64,000 nucleotides of DNA, from assembly GCA_964581115.1 (NCBI GenBank), contig CAZOMY010000005.1:1-64000 (forward strand), written 5' to 3'. This DNA comes from 2-02-FULL-55-14 sp964581115 (GTDB lineage Bacteria; Bacteroidota; Ignavibacteria; UBA10030). The position numbers were made by a program, and so were the translations under genes. The notes beneath the pieces are model-generated. The model did no database searches and had not been told where the DNA came from. It saw only the letters and a list, made by a program, of their open reading frames with translations. Below are positions 45,601 through 53,672 of the stretch, piece after piece (the stretch's first letter is position 1; each line of letters opens with the position of its first letter).

Positions 45601-46820
45601 GTCAACGTGCGGAGCGGCCGCGCCACGAAGTACGTCATGACGAGAGCGATGGACACTGAGATGAAGATCAAACCCAGGGCCAGACGCTCCTGCACGGAGG
45701 CGGACAGTTTCTGCGTCGTCGGCATGGAGAGTCGGGGAGAGAACTCGGCAAGGACCAATCGGTCTCCATCGACGGTCCACGAAAAGCCGATCCGACGATC
45801 GCGGGCTGCGTCATAGATCGAACCCGAGCCCTGCGTTCGTAACTGTTCCCAATGTACAGGAGCATGGTCATCGAGGACATGACTGCCGATCTTGGAAGAG
45901 TCGGTGTGCGCGATAAATCGTCCGCCGGTGTCGGCAATAGCACAGATGCTGCTCGACATGACGGCAAACCTTGCCAGCAGGACGTGCAGTTCGGCAGAAG
46001 AGCTGCCTTCGATTATGCCGGCCAGCGTCTGCGCCTGAATGCGTCGTTGAACGCTCGAGATCTCGTCGAACGCATCTTGGGCATCCTGCTGAACGGTGAC
46101 CACTACACCGAAGAATGGAATGACGGAGAGCAACACGATCCACCCTGCGAGCCGGATCCCGAGGTACCGGCCCTTGAGGAGGGCGCGCATGCGGGCCGCG
46201 AGCCGACCGGGACTGGGACGCGGGCTCCCGTCGATGGGCGGCCCCCAAAGCGGTTTGCGATACCTCGACGGAAGCGAAAGCCAGAAGATCGTCGTAGCGA
46301 GCGTAGTGAACAGCACTTCGTAGCGAATGACACCGGCCATGAAAACGATGCTTTCGCGAAGCGGACGTGTGCCGCCGAAGACCTCGGCATAGACGGCGTG
46401 GTCGATCACGAACGGAACACCGATGGCCACGAGGAGGGTGACCCCGTAGTAGACGGGGATCAGAGCCATCCACAGCGCCACCATCCACAGGACCGGCAAC
46501 CTCCGCTGAATCAAGAGCCGGTATCCGGCCGCGACGAGAATGCCCGATACGAGATAGGCAACGATGCGGTAGGGGATGAATTCGGGTATACTGCTCGCCG
46601 ATCCAAGGAAGATCGACAGGATGGCGGCACCGACCGGGCCCGAGAGTGACGCGCCAAGCATCATGAAAACTTCTCGGGGATCGGTATAGAACGCTGTTCC
46701 CGCGACCGGCAATCGCACGCCCCATTGGATCAGTACGTGCGCGACAAGTCCCGTGATCGTCGCCAAGACCAAGCCAGGTATGGTCGCAAGGGGTCGGTAT
46801 GTGTCCTTGGAAAGACTCAT
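42624..46820 (-). CDS. Large multi-PAS/GAF sensor histidine kinase
   Basis: Kinase of 1398 residues. The N-terminal polytopic segment (about 10-200) resembles 5TM LytS-like input modules. Then come a second helix, an extracytoplasmic region (about 250-380), a third helix, HAMP, four PAS/PAC domains, one GAF domain, HisKA with SHDLRAPLRH and an ATPase domain with GTGIGLANVRRII. It may combine ligand and redox cues (inference). Start 46820 is chosen because 44 upstream residues look non-native. A fragment of a paralogue's N terminus lies at 48870-49100. Confidence 0.88.
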   Translation of the reverse strand: MSLSKDTYRPLATIPGLVLATITGLVAHVLIQWGVRLPVAGTAFYTDPREVFMMLGASLSGPVGAAILSIFLGSASSIPEFIPYRIVAYLVSGILVAAGYRLLIQRRLPVLWMVALWMALIPVYYGVTLLVAIGVPFVIDHAVYAEVFGGTRPLRESIVFMAGVIRYEVLFTTLATTIFWLSLPSRYRKPLWGPPIDGSPRPSPGRLAARMRALLKGRYLGIRLAGWIVLLSVIPFFGVVVTVQQDAQDAFDEISSVQRRIQAQTLAGIIEGSSSAELHVLLARFAVMSSSICAIADTGGRFIAHTDSSKIGSHVLDDHAPVHWEQLRTQGSGSIYDAARDRRIGFSWTVDGDRLVLAEFSPRLSMPTTQKLSASVQERLALGLIFISVSIALVMTYFVARPLRTLTSAVQSMSRERLAVTVPVEHMDDEVRILGESFNTMTADLRTAYRELEEEIAERIAATEEVRKSRAQLAEALRIARMGSFEVDLAASTIRLSAEANELIGPSQEVTPEKAIPLRLFLEAALHPDDAARMQDTVRSLLTSTSVVPPREEVYRIMRSDGTKAWMSVYYSIVWSEGHPSAIVGTMQDITARKRAEVESEAAKQRFQAVVENNLDAIVLVDPRWNVVYASPSIEVILGHPPGSWEGVSIIRDVHEDDLPMVRIAFENIGDHEGSSARKTFRMRHANGSWVWIECIAKNSLHDPAVKAIVVNFRDISERMKAEEELLRLRQAVETSNEIVFMTDPDGVFRYVNRAFTDLYGYAPEEVVDKHTPRILKSGTMPKSWYDRFWHAIRHESGVHDEIINRRKDGRPVLVEATANVVRDRRGTVLGYLAIQRDITERKRAETALRHSEENLRVAQRIGKIGSWEVDVLNKQTTWSHETYRILGHDASTFKPDSMTYLNMVHPGDRSRVESEVMATLQQGVSLRSQHRIVLPDGSIKHVETLGEVEHGRDGTPLRVVGSIQDITENKLFEEALNDKLRRLQLLRELGFLFASSLEQPEIIRKVSTFIPQYLGVTRAIIRFVDPVEPALVTFAGDPTGKDLPRQPIGFSISGRCVQENRPVLVNDCRKTDLIPQEWIEHFQLRSVLAVPIRTSAGVIGVLRIDDSERYGRFTDADVEFASLVADQLAVALENARLYTAARQAELQTERLNAELEQRVHDRTAQLEAVNKELESFSYSVSHDLRAPLRHISGFVELLRERIQDTVDDESLRYLATVSQSAVRLGNLIDELLAFSRIGRTDLRTGRVDLTRLVAEIRRDMDSDTKGRMIEWTVGEIPAVQGDATLLRLVMSNLLSNAVKFSRDRRPARITVGSLSRQPLDPVTVFVRDNGAGFDQSYAGKLFGVFQRLHTSEEFEGTGIGLANVRRIIQRHGGSTWAEGELDVGATFYFTLPTAEGV

Positions 46821-47035
46821 CGTTGAAGCACCGAACGCGCGGGGAATGCGAGCGAGCCGAAACACGATGAATAGGGAGACACTTCTCTCCACCATCATTA
46901 ACAGTATCGCCGTTCGAGAAAGGCGATACAATAGGAAATCCGCTGATATCAAGGTAGGAATTCTTGAACCTTCAGCATTCTGCCGTTTTTGGGGGGATTT
47001 TGCGGACTTTGGAGTTTGATGGCGATTGGAATGGG

Positions 47036-47078
47036 CAAGAAAAACGCCGACGCCCCGTCTCTACCGGGGCGTCGAGGG
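47036..47078 (-). terminator. Intrinsic terminator of the Spy-like gene
   Basis: On the minus strand, stem CGACGCCCCG / CGGGGCGTCG is followed by GCGTTTTTC. It lies just past the stop at 47100. Confidence 0.85.
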
Positions 47079-47099
47079 AACCGAGGAACGATGAGACGC

Positions 47100-47600
47100 T
47101 TAGCGAGCGTCACGGCCTTGGGATCGTCCCATCCCTCGGCCCGTGCCGCGACTTTCATGCAGCGGTGCGCGCCTCATACCATGCAGCCCTGGTCCACCGG
47201 CCAGGATGCGGGCGTCAAATCTCTTCTGCTGTTCGGGGGTCAGCATGTCGCGCACGGCACGTTGATGCGCAACCCGCTTCCAACCCAGATCGCTCTGCAA
47301 CTTGGCGATCTCGGATTGAATTGACTTGACGCGCGCTTCGTTAAACTTCTCCGCCGTCATCTCGAGGCGAAGCGCGCTGTGCTGCTTCTGCAGGTCGGCC
47401 TGCACGGGTTCGACCTCTTTCAAGTGCTTCACGCGCAGGTCGGCCATCTTGTCTTTCTGCTCGTCGGTCAAGTTGAGTCCCGGCATCGGACCACCTGCCT
47501 CTCCTCTACCTTGATCGAACATCGGCCCTCGGGGTTGAGCGATGATGATGCCGGCGGTCAACATCAGGCTGGCACTGATTGCAATGACAGTGCGGTTCAT
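47100..47600 (-). CDS. Spy/CpxP-family periplasmic chaperone-like protein
   Basis: Protein of 166 residues with a signal peptide ending IIIAQ. It is all-helical with two LTxxQ-type motifs (NLTDEQKDKMADL and MLTPEQQKRFDA) typical of Spy/CpxP/CnrX/ZraP proteins, which bind misfolded proteins or metals. The Gly/Arg/His-rich C terminus (GPGLHGMRRAPLHESRG) could bind metal. Start ATG 47600 follows GGAG. A decayed copy lies at 52690-53020. Confidence 0.85.
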   Translation of the reverse strand: MNRTVIAISASLMLTAGIIIAQPRGPMFDQGRGEAGGPMPGLNLTDEQKDKMADLRVKHLKEVEPVQADLQKQHSALRLEMTAEKFNEARVKSIQSEIAKLQSDLGWKRVAHQRAVRDMLTPEQQKRFDARILAGGPGLHGMRRAPLHESRGTGRGMGRSQGRDAR

Positions 47601-47741
47601 GGAAGACTCCTTGAAGAATGAATGTGGGGACAACCTTCGAGAATTCGCCTTCGAAACCTCTTGCGTTGGACACCGCATCGGCGAAAAGGTTTCAACAGAA
47701 CCATGCGCTTGTTCCACAGCCGAAATCTTCGTACGCTGTTC

Positions 47742-47792
47742 AAGGCGATGGAGTTCGCCTCGAACCACTCCGCGTGGAGTTGATGACTCCTA
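47742..47792 (+). ncRNA. Fluoride riboswitch (crcB motif) aptamer
   Basis: The sequence GGCGATGGAGTTCGCC, then CGAACCACT, a short hairpin and GATGACTCCT, matches the conserved core of the crcB/fluoride riboswitch. It lies 55 bases upstream of crcB. The 3' conserved segment ATGACTCCT is also the 5' arm of the terminator at 47783-47819, so ligand binding and termination exclude each other. Fluoride should therefore permit read-through. Confidence 0.93.
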
Positions 47793-47825
47793 TGAGCCCT
47801 CCGGGCGCGCAGGAGTCATTTTTCA
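47783..47825 (+). terminator. Riboswitch-controlled terminator
   Basis: A 9-bp perfect stem ATGACTCCT / AGGAGTCAT encloses a small GCCC/GGGC hairpin and is followed by TTTTTC. The 5' arm overlaps the aptamer's 3' end, giving the expression platform. Confidence 0.9.
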
Positions 47826-47846
47826 TTTCTGGGAGACGACCTGGCG

Positions 47847-48224
47847 ATGTGGCGGTCCTATTTCGCAGTCTTCATCGGTGGAGGTATCGGCGCGGCCATG
47901 CGGTATTGGATCTCGGGAGTGGTTCCACGATATCTCGGAAGTGGGTTCCCGTACGGCATTCTCATCGTCAACGTTGCCGGGTGCCTGCTCATCGGGCTTC
48001 TCATGACGTGGTTCGAGGACCGGTTCCTCATCGCGCCGACCCTTCGCACGTTCCTGGTCATCGGCTTCCTGGGGGGCTTCACGACGTTCTCCACGTTCAG
48101 CTACGAAACCATCGCCCTCGTGCGCGACGCCGAATACCTCCTGGCCGCCACGTATGTCTCTGCGTCTGTCGTTCTCGGTCTGGGTGCCACGGTGATCGGG
48201 GGGTGGCTCGGCCGATTGCTCTGA
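47847..48224 (+). CDS. crcB: Fluoride ion channel CrcB/Fluc
   Basis: Small inner-membrane fluoride exporter of 125 residues with four transmembrane helices, acting as an antiparallel dimer. The signature GGGIGAAMRYW, NVAGCLLIG (with the conserved pore Asn) and GFLGGFTTFSTFSYE (Phe-box and central Na site region) are all present. Controlled by the fluoride riboswitch just upstream. Followed by a DUF190 gene, its common neighbour. Confidence 0.96.
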   Translation: MWRSYFAVFIGGGIGAAMRYWISGVVPRYLGSGFPYGILIVNVAGCLLIGLLMTWFEDRFLIAPTLRTFLVIGFLGGFTTFSTFSYETIALVRDAEYLLAATYVSASVVLGLGATVIGGWLGRLL

Positions 48225-48372
48225 AACAGTTACCTCTGCGGTTGTGCATGATGAGCTGGATCCACGAAGAGCAGAGAGAGCACTATGCGATGCAGAAACC
48301 GTTAGTTGTAACCTTTGAGACCTTTCCATTCTTTGTGTTCTTTGTGAATGATCATTCCGAATGAGGCGCCTC

Positions 48373-48735
48373 ATGAAACTCGCTGCCGATGGTACGCTCC
48401 TCAGGATCTTTCTTGGGGAACTCGACCGGCACGGCTCACAGCCGTTGTACGAAGTGATCGTTCGGAAGGCCCGTGAGCTGGGTCTGGCCGGCGCCACCGT
48501 CTTCCGCGGCGTGGAAGGCTTCGGTGCAGCGAGTCGCGTCATTCATACCGCCAAGATCCTCCGTTTGTCCGAAGACCTCCCGCTCCTGGTGGAGATCGTC
48601 GACAGCGAAGAGAAGGTGCGCGACTTTCTTCCCGTCCTCGACTGCCTCTTCGAAGAGGCCGGCAGCGGAGGGCTCGTCACGACGGAGAAGGTGACGGTCG
48701 TGAAATACAGCGGCGGCCAGCAACGGACGTCCTGA
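48373..48735 (+). CDS. DUF190 (PII-like) protein linked to CrcB
   Basis: Ferredoxin-like protein of 120 residues of the DUF190 family, which is structurally PII-like and frequently found next to crcB. Family pattern: LRIFLGELDRHGSQPLYEVIV, then GATVFRGVEGFG and LPLLVEIVDSEEKV. Start 48373 is preferred because typical members begin MKL; an in-frame ATG at 48361 is possible. Presumed to be co-transcribed with crcB, so fluoride-responsive. Its biochemical role is not established. Confidence 0.9.
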   Translation: MKLAADGTLLRIFLGELDRHGSQPLYEVIVRKARELGLAGATVFRGVEGFGAASRVIHTAKILRLSEDLPLLVEIVDSEEKVRDFLPVLDCLFEEAGSGGLVTTEKVTVVKYSGGQQRTS

Positions 48736-48754
48736 GCGGTTGCATGTCAGCGGC

Positions 48755-48788
48755 GAGCGCCACCCGGGACGTCGTCCGGGTGGCGCTC
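48755..48788 (+). terminator. Terminator-like hairpin after DUF190 gene
   Basis: Stem of about 14 bp, GAGCGCCACCCGGGA / TCCGGGTGGCGCTC, with a short loop, followed by GTGTTTGG. The stem is strong and the T tract weak. Confidence 0.75.
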
Positions 48789-48869
48789 GTGTTTGGTATG
48801 GTTTTGGGTTTCAACGACGGACCGATCGGATCCCGAGTCCCTCGCGGATCGAGTTGGTCGCAGTGATAA

Positions 48870-49100
48870 CGACCTTGCGCTTCAGATCGCCCGTCGATCG
48901 AATGACGGAAGAAGAACGAGACAACGACCGAACCGCCAGCCCGGATAACGCCGTCCCTGACATCATAACGACATCGTGCAGGTCGCCTTACGATGCCGTA
49001 TCGGCGATCGGCGGCCGCAAGCCCCACAAGATGAGCTGATGCGCAACAGAACCGATGGCAATAGCCATAAGAGCCCGCAAACTGATGCCAAGCAGCACGC
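48870..49100 (-). pseudogene. Fragment of a sensor-kinase N terminus
   Basis: In the minus-strand translation, GSVAHQLILWGLRPPIADTA aligns with GLVAHVLIQWGVRLPVAGTA of the large kinase (start 46820). Weaker similarity (SVVVSFFF) continues in a shifted frame toward 48870. There is no HAMP, PAS or kinase sequence. It is a decayed duplicate of the input module only. Confidence 0.6.
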
Positions 49101-49275
49101 GATTTTTTTCAGCGAAGTCATGTGATGTCGCAACGGCCGTACGCAGCCTTGTCGATTGTACTAATGTGGAACAGTTGTTGATACGCTGAGAAGAATCCCT
49201 CGAGACGACACCCTTCACCTCTGACGTCAGCTCTCATCACTTTGGGAAGGGCTGGGAGGGCGCGATCGAAAGGAC

Positions 49276-50064
49276 CTACCCACGATCTCTCCGTCTCAAC
49301 TCCACAAGGATCTGGTCTCCCCACCTTCGTAGACCCGGTAGGCGCCCGATAGCCCGGTCCATCCAACCCAAGATCCGGCTTAGGCCGGGTGTTCGTCTGG
49401 AGAACTGGTGTGAGTTGGGAGAAGGTGACATCACATTCAGCCCGCGCACACTGGCGAGTTCGAAGAGCTGGCTGGCCGACGACCGGATGGCCTGAACTCC
49501 CCAATACTGTAGCGGCACATGATAGCCCTTGATATCTGCTGTTGTCACTCTCCTGCGGCGAAAAGCGTACGTCACGTCGAACCGAGCCAACCCTGCAACC
49601 ATCTCCCACAGAGAAAACGGCGGCATGACCACGATCAGCAACCATCCTCCGGGCCGGAGTACTCGATGTACTTGCTCAAATACCGGCCGCAACTCCATGG
49701 CGCAGTTCAGTCCGCTGTTGTTGGAGAGAACCAAATCGAACACTCCCTCACCGAGTTCCGAAGCTCGTTCGAAAGGCAAGACCTTGAATTGCGACGAATC
49801 CGCAGCCTTGGCACGGGCACGGTCGATCATGGCAGGAGAGATATCGATACCCGTCGTCTCGTAGCCCATCCCGCTCAGCATGACGCAATCGGTTCCGGTG
49901 CCGCAATTGATGTCAAGGATGCGACCTCCCGGGGCGCATCGGTGTCGGACACGTTCATACACCCGTCGTCGCAGACTTCGCACCACCTCGGAATCGCCGA
50001 CCGTGTCATCGAAGTCAACGGCGTATGCGTCGAAGGCTTCTGCAAGGCGGCTGAAGCGGCTCAT
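49276..50064 (-). CDS. SAM-dependent methyltransferase
   Basis: Class I methyltransferase of 262 residues. Motif I is ILDINCGTGTD (49-59), with acidic GIDIS (72-76) and motif FDLVLSNNSGLNC, then a post-motif ending LRPGGWLLIVVMP. The C-terminal 90 residues, basic and partly amphipathic, are variable. Substrate unknown. Third gene of a three-gene operon, its ATGA overlapping the radical SAM stop. The start at 50064 has GGAGG upstream. Confidence 0.88.
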   Translation of the reverse strand: MSRFSRLAEAFDAYAVDFDDTVGDSEVVRSLRRRVYERVRHRCAPGGRILDINCGTGTDCVMLSGMGYETTGIDISPAMIDRARAKAADSSQFKVLPFERASELGEGVFDLVLSNNSGLNCAMELRPVFEQVHRVLRPGGWLLIVVMPPFSLWEMVAGLARFDVTYAFRRRRVTTADIKGYHVPLQYWGVQAIRSSASQLFELASVRGLNVMSPSPNSHQFSRRTPGLSRILGWMDRAIGRLPGLRRWGDQILVELRRRDRG

Positions 50065-51530
50065 CGTGTCCTCCGTGTGGCGCGATGCAACGACCACGAT
50101 GCTCGCCAGTAGGTCAAGGCATGGTAGGCCGCTTTCACCGTCTGCCGGAGGTCGGCATGGGTGTTGCCCAATCGCCCGCTTGCGATTCGCTTCGCCGAGT
50201 CCAGTCCTTTGAGAATCTGGTGACGCTTGTGGGTAACAGCATGAAGTGCACGGAAGAATTCCGGCGGGCGTCCTCCCGGGATCATGGGATCGAGGTCGGC
50301 ACTCTCCGTCCACTGCTGTTTCGAACCCAGGTGATCGCGGACAGAATCGTAGAAGCGAGTGCCAGGAAGCGGATACGACACCGAGACTCCGATCTCGTCC
50401 GGAAGGCAACGCCGCACGAGGTCAAGCGTCATGCCGATCTCCTCGTCAGTCTCGCCGGTGTACCCGTACTGAAGAAAGAACCCGATGCGAATTCCTTCCG
50501 CCCGCAAGGCGGCTGCGGCGGCTTCGATCTGCTGAACCGTCGTCCCCTTTTCCATGGCATCCAGAATGCGCTGCGACCCCGATTCGGCGCCCAGCCAGAC
50601 CGTTTCGCACCCAGCGCGATGCAGGTCCGCAACTGTCTGTCCACGTAGGAGTAAGTCAGCGCGCGACAAGCATTTGAACGGTATTCGTACTTTTCGGCGT
50701 ATCACCTCGTCAGCGAATTCCGCGGTCCATCCCGGTTTGAGTCCAAAGATGTCGTCGGCAAACCAAATGTGTTGGACACCCAACGAATCTCGCACCCGTT
50801 CCATTTCATCCACGACACGCCGCGGCGAAAGGGAATGATAGACCTGTCCGTAAATAGGTTTCGCACACCAGTTGCAATGGAACGGGCATCCGCGCGTGGT
50901 GACGAGATTGATGGAATAGCGGCCGTGGCGGGTTTTCCAAAGGTTGCGATACACTTCCACGTCAAGCAGATCCCAAGCCGGCGAAGGAAGGTCGTCCAGG
51001 TCTTCGATCAGGCGGCGTCGTGCAGTGCGCACCGTGGTCGTTCCATCACGAAACGCAATTCCAGCAATACCGGCAAGCGGAGCAGACGACCGACCGACAA
51101 GCGGCGGCACGAGTTCCCTCAGGGTTTCTTCGGCCTCCCCGCAGATCACCACATCAGCGCCGTGGTCAAGGTAACCGTCTGCATGGTCCGACGCATCGGA
51201 ACTGAACACCACCACCCGGCAACCTCGGCTACGAGCGATCTCCGACATCCGGAAGGCCGCAACCCGCATTCTTCCGAGACACATCTTTGTGAGATAGTTG
51301 AACTGATCGTCGTAGATGACGACGAGCCGGGGCCGGTGGTGGTCAATCGCGGGCTGTATCTCCTCTTCGGATTGAGTCAGAAGCACATCATGGAACGCTA
51401 CGGACCAACCGTCAAGCCGCAGTGCAGCTCCGGCGATGAGGGTCCCAAGGGCCGGATACGGCATCATCGCCCGGTATTCCTTCGGGTCGAATCGAAGGAA
51501 GTAGGCGTGCGTCAAGAGGATGTCCGTCAT
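50061..51530 (-). CDS. B12-binding-domain radical SAM protein
   Basis: Enzyme of 489 residues with an N-terminal cobalamin-binding-like Rossmann domain (about 1-150; the DxHxxG motif is not clearly present). A radical SAM TIM barrel follows with cluster cysteines C215, C219 and C222 in CPFHCNWC. Class-B relatives methylate unactivated carbon or phosphorus or remodel rings. The tail is about 90 residues and basic. Both ends overlap neighbours by 4 bases (ATGA), so expression is coupled. Start 51530 removes a non-native 18-residue extension. Confidence 0.88.
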   Translation of the reverse strand: MTDILLTHAYFLRFDPKEYRAMMPYPALGTLIAGAALRLDGWSVAFHDVLLTQSEEEIQPAIDHHRPRLVVIYDDQFNYLTKMCLGRMRVAAFRMSEIARSRGCRVVVFSSDASDHADGYLDHGADVVICGEAEETLRELVPPLVGRSSAPLAGIAGIAFRDGTTTVRTARRRLIEDLDDLPSPAWDLLDVEVYRNLWKTRHGRYSINLVTTRGCPFHCNWCAKPIYGQVYHSLSPRRVVDEMERVRDSLGVQHIWFADDIFGLKPGWTAEFADEVIRRKVRIPFKCLSRADLLLRGQTVADLHRAGCETVWLGAESGSQRILDAMEKGTTVQQIEAAAAALRAEGIRIGFFLQYGYTGETDEEIGMTLDLVRRCLPDEIGVSVSYPLPGTRFYDSVRDHLGSKQQWTESADLDPMIPGGRPPEFFRALHAVTHKRHQILKGLDSAKRIASGRLGNTHADLRQTVKAAYHALTYWRASWSLHRATRRTR

Positions 51531-52474
51531 GTTTCGGCCGTTGTTGGAGTCTTCAGTCCGTGCGCCAACAGTCGGGCTTGCCATGTTGAGAGGATCGGCT
51601 CCATGTTGTCGGTACCATAGGCCGTCGAGAGGTATGGCGTGCAGGCGAATCGTCGCCGACGTTCCGCCGGCGGCAGCTTAGCGTAGCGTCTGCTCCAGAT
51701 CCGCTCCCAGAACGACATCAGGCGCGCGTCGAGTCTGTCAAAAACGATGGACCCGGCAAGCCCGTTCCACATTGACCTTCGCGCCACAAACCAAGCCGCC
51801 CTCCTCGGTTCCTTGGGCATCGCATTCGGCAGCACTTGGGCGATCCAGGGATTGGCCTCGAGGAACCTGTCCAAGACAGGCTCGCCCCCAACTTGACGCA
51901 ACGTTACGATTTCTACGGCATCGTAGTACGATTGCGAACTGGTGCCAAGGTGGTCGACGGTCTGTAGATGATTGATGCAAAAGAACCGGCGGCGTCCGAA
52001 GAGGAAGATGCGTTTGAAAAGGACAAGCATCGTTCTCACGATCCAAAGGCGTCGCTCAGATGTTACAATAACGAGGTCAATGTCAGATCCCGGTCCAGCC
52101 ACGCCCTTCGAGAGTTCACCCGAAACGAAAACGCTTCGAACAAACGGAAATGCCGCCACGAGACGGCCAACAAGCTGCGCGATCTTCCAAAGTCGTCGGG
52201 CTTTGGACTCCATTTCTTTTCGACGCCGGACCGGATCTCCTGTAGCCGACCGGAGCAAGAAACATCCGTCTTCTTCGCGAACCCAGCGGCGGAGCGCCTC
52301 CCCGCAACAAAGCGACCGGGCCTCATCCGCCGTCAGCCCTCCCACCGGACAGAATCGGGCGATCTCTTCGGGCAGCAAGGGGTGTCCAAAGATGTCGAAG
52401 TACAAGATCGCCGACAGGATACCTTGTTCATGCAAGCTCAGGTCGGAGGCCGGCGATTGGAACATCGATTCCAT
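51527..52474 (-). CDS. Nucleotidyltransferase-fold protein
   Basis: Protein of 315 residues. An N-terminal winged-helix-like segment (GILSAILYFDIFGHPLLPEEI) is followed by a polymerase-beta-type MNT core. The core has SGELSKGVAGPGSDIDLVIV, where S118-G119 and D131/D133 supply the expected catalytic features. Such proteins often lie in polysaccharide or lipid gene clusters, but no substrate is known. First gene of the operon. ATG 52465 is an alternative start. Confidence 0.78.
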   Translation of the reverse strand: MESMFQSPASDLSLHEQGILSAILYFDIFGHPLLPEEIARFCPVGGLTADEARSLCCGEALRRWVREEDGCFLLRSATGDPVRRRKEMESKARRLWKIAQLVGRLVAAFPFVRSVFVSGELSKGVAGPGSDIDLVIVTSERRLWIVRTMLVLFKRIFLFGRRRFFCINHLQTVDHLGTSSQSYYDAVEIVTLRQVGGEPVLDRFLEANPWIAQVLPNAMPKEPRRAAWFVARRSMWNGLAGSIVFDRLDARLMSFWERIWSRRYAKLPPAERRRRFACTPYLSTAYGTDNMEPILSTWQARLLAHGLKTPTTAET

Positions 52475-52508
52475 ACGGGAACATACCGTCTCCGCCTGAG
52501 GGAATCAA

Positions 52509-52545
52509 GACGAACGCCCCATGCGGAATGCGCGGGGCGTTCGAG
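52509..52545. terminator. Hairpin, possible old Spy-copy terminator
   Basis: Stem CGAACGCCCC / GGGGCGTTCG around ATGCGGAATGCGC. It resembles the terminator at 47036-47078 that follows the intact Spy-like gene, and sits at the same side of the Spy pseudogene. Poor T tract. Confidence 0.5.
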
Positions 52546-52689
52546 AAAACTACGACGATACTCAGAGATGGTCAGCAGATTCTCACGAGCATCAGTTCTT
52601 TTCAATCACAACGTGCATCGTGCAACAGATGCATTCAATGCCGCTATCGTCATGTCAAAGACGTCCTCTCCCATGCAAAGGGCGATCCA

Positions 52690-53020
52690 CACAAAGCGAT
52701 CATGCCTGGACTCCCGAAGCTTTTCCATCATACCCCATTCACTGCTCAGGATGCGCGTGTCGGACTTCTTTTGTTGTTCTGTAGTAAAGAGGTTAAGCTG
52801 CACGCTGGTACATGAGATGTCTCCAACTCAGGTCGTTCTGAAGCTTCGAAATACCCGCTTGGATGGACTTGACTTGCGACTCGTTGAAATTGTCCTGAGT
52901 CATTTCGACCCGCAGAGGGCTCCTTTGTTTTTGCAGGTCCGCCCGCATCGGTTCAGACTCTTTGAAGAACTAGACTCGCAGGTCATCTAAGGTGGGTTTC
53001 TGCTCGTCCGTCAATCACGA
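52690..53020 (-). pseudogene. Decayed Spy-like gene copy
   Basis: Translated on the minus strand in shifting frames it reads DLQKQRSPLRVEMTQ, SQVKSIQAGISKLQNDLSW and TTEQQKKSDTRIL. These correspond to DLQKQHSALRLEMTA, ARVKSIQSEIAKLQSDLGW and TPEQQKRFDARIL of the intact gene at 47100. An in-frame TAG (near 52970) and at least two frameshifts are present, and the signal peptide is missing. The 5' end is cut at the junction with the adenylate-kinase remnant. Confidence 0.82.
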
Positions 53021-53448
53021 GAACGGCCAGCTCGTACCGGACGAGATCGTCATTCCGTTGATCGAAAAGAAGCTGGCCTCGTCAAAAGACGCGAAAGGCT
53101 TCAACTTCAAAGGCTTTCCTCCGCACCCTCATGCAGTCGTACATCCTCGACGGCCTCCTGAAGAAGCACGGCACATCGTCGACGAAAGTGATCGAGCTGT
53201 CGCTACCGACGTTGGAACTCATTCGAAGCCTGGATGCCCGAAGCCAGACCGAACGTTGCATCCCCTACGACCGCAGCATCAGTCGCATCGTCCAGCGTTT
53301 GCACGAGCATGACACGAAGATCATGCCGGTCATCGATCGTTACCGGCAGTATCACGGCGTGGCCACGATCAACGGAGAAGGAACGTTTGACGAGGTGTTC
53401 GAGCGCCTGTCATTCGAAGTGGAGAACGGCTTGAAGAGTTCACGGTAG
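53020..53448 (+). pseudogene. adk: Truncated, frameshifted adenylate kinase
   Basis: The first frame carries NGQLVPDEIVIPLIEKKL and GFNFKGFP, matching the NMP-bind region and the GFILDGFPRT motif. A frameshift near 53115-53125 leads to LDGLLKKHGTSSTKVIEL, RSLDARSQTERC and a normal C-terminal half to the stop at 53448. The P-loop region (about 55 residues) is absent, replaced by the antisense Spy remnant. It cannot be functional; a working adk must be elsewhere. Confidence 0.82.
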
Positions 53449-53672
53449 CGCGCCTCCCGATCCGAACAGCGAAAAGGCTGTCCCTTGCCTCGGCTCACGG
53501 GGCACCGCCGCAACCGCAAGGAAAAGAAGCATGCGTTTCGTGCCAGCTTCCGAACGCCGCGCCTACCTGCCGACCGCGTCAGGCTGGGCGAGCCTTCGAC
53601 GAGACAGGTCGTTGCCGCGCAACGAAGTGGTCACTTCGTGCGAGTGTCCACGTCGTGGCGATGATCCTTGTG
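53449..53672. other. Intergenic with imperfect palindromes
   Basis: No gene is recognised. Holds an imperfect 25-base palindrome CGCAACGAAGTG-GT-CACTTCGTGCG at 53618-53642 and a CCTGCC...TCAGGC-like inverted repeat near 53567-53592. Function unknown. Confidence 0.4.
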
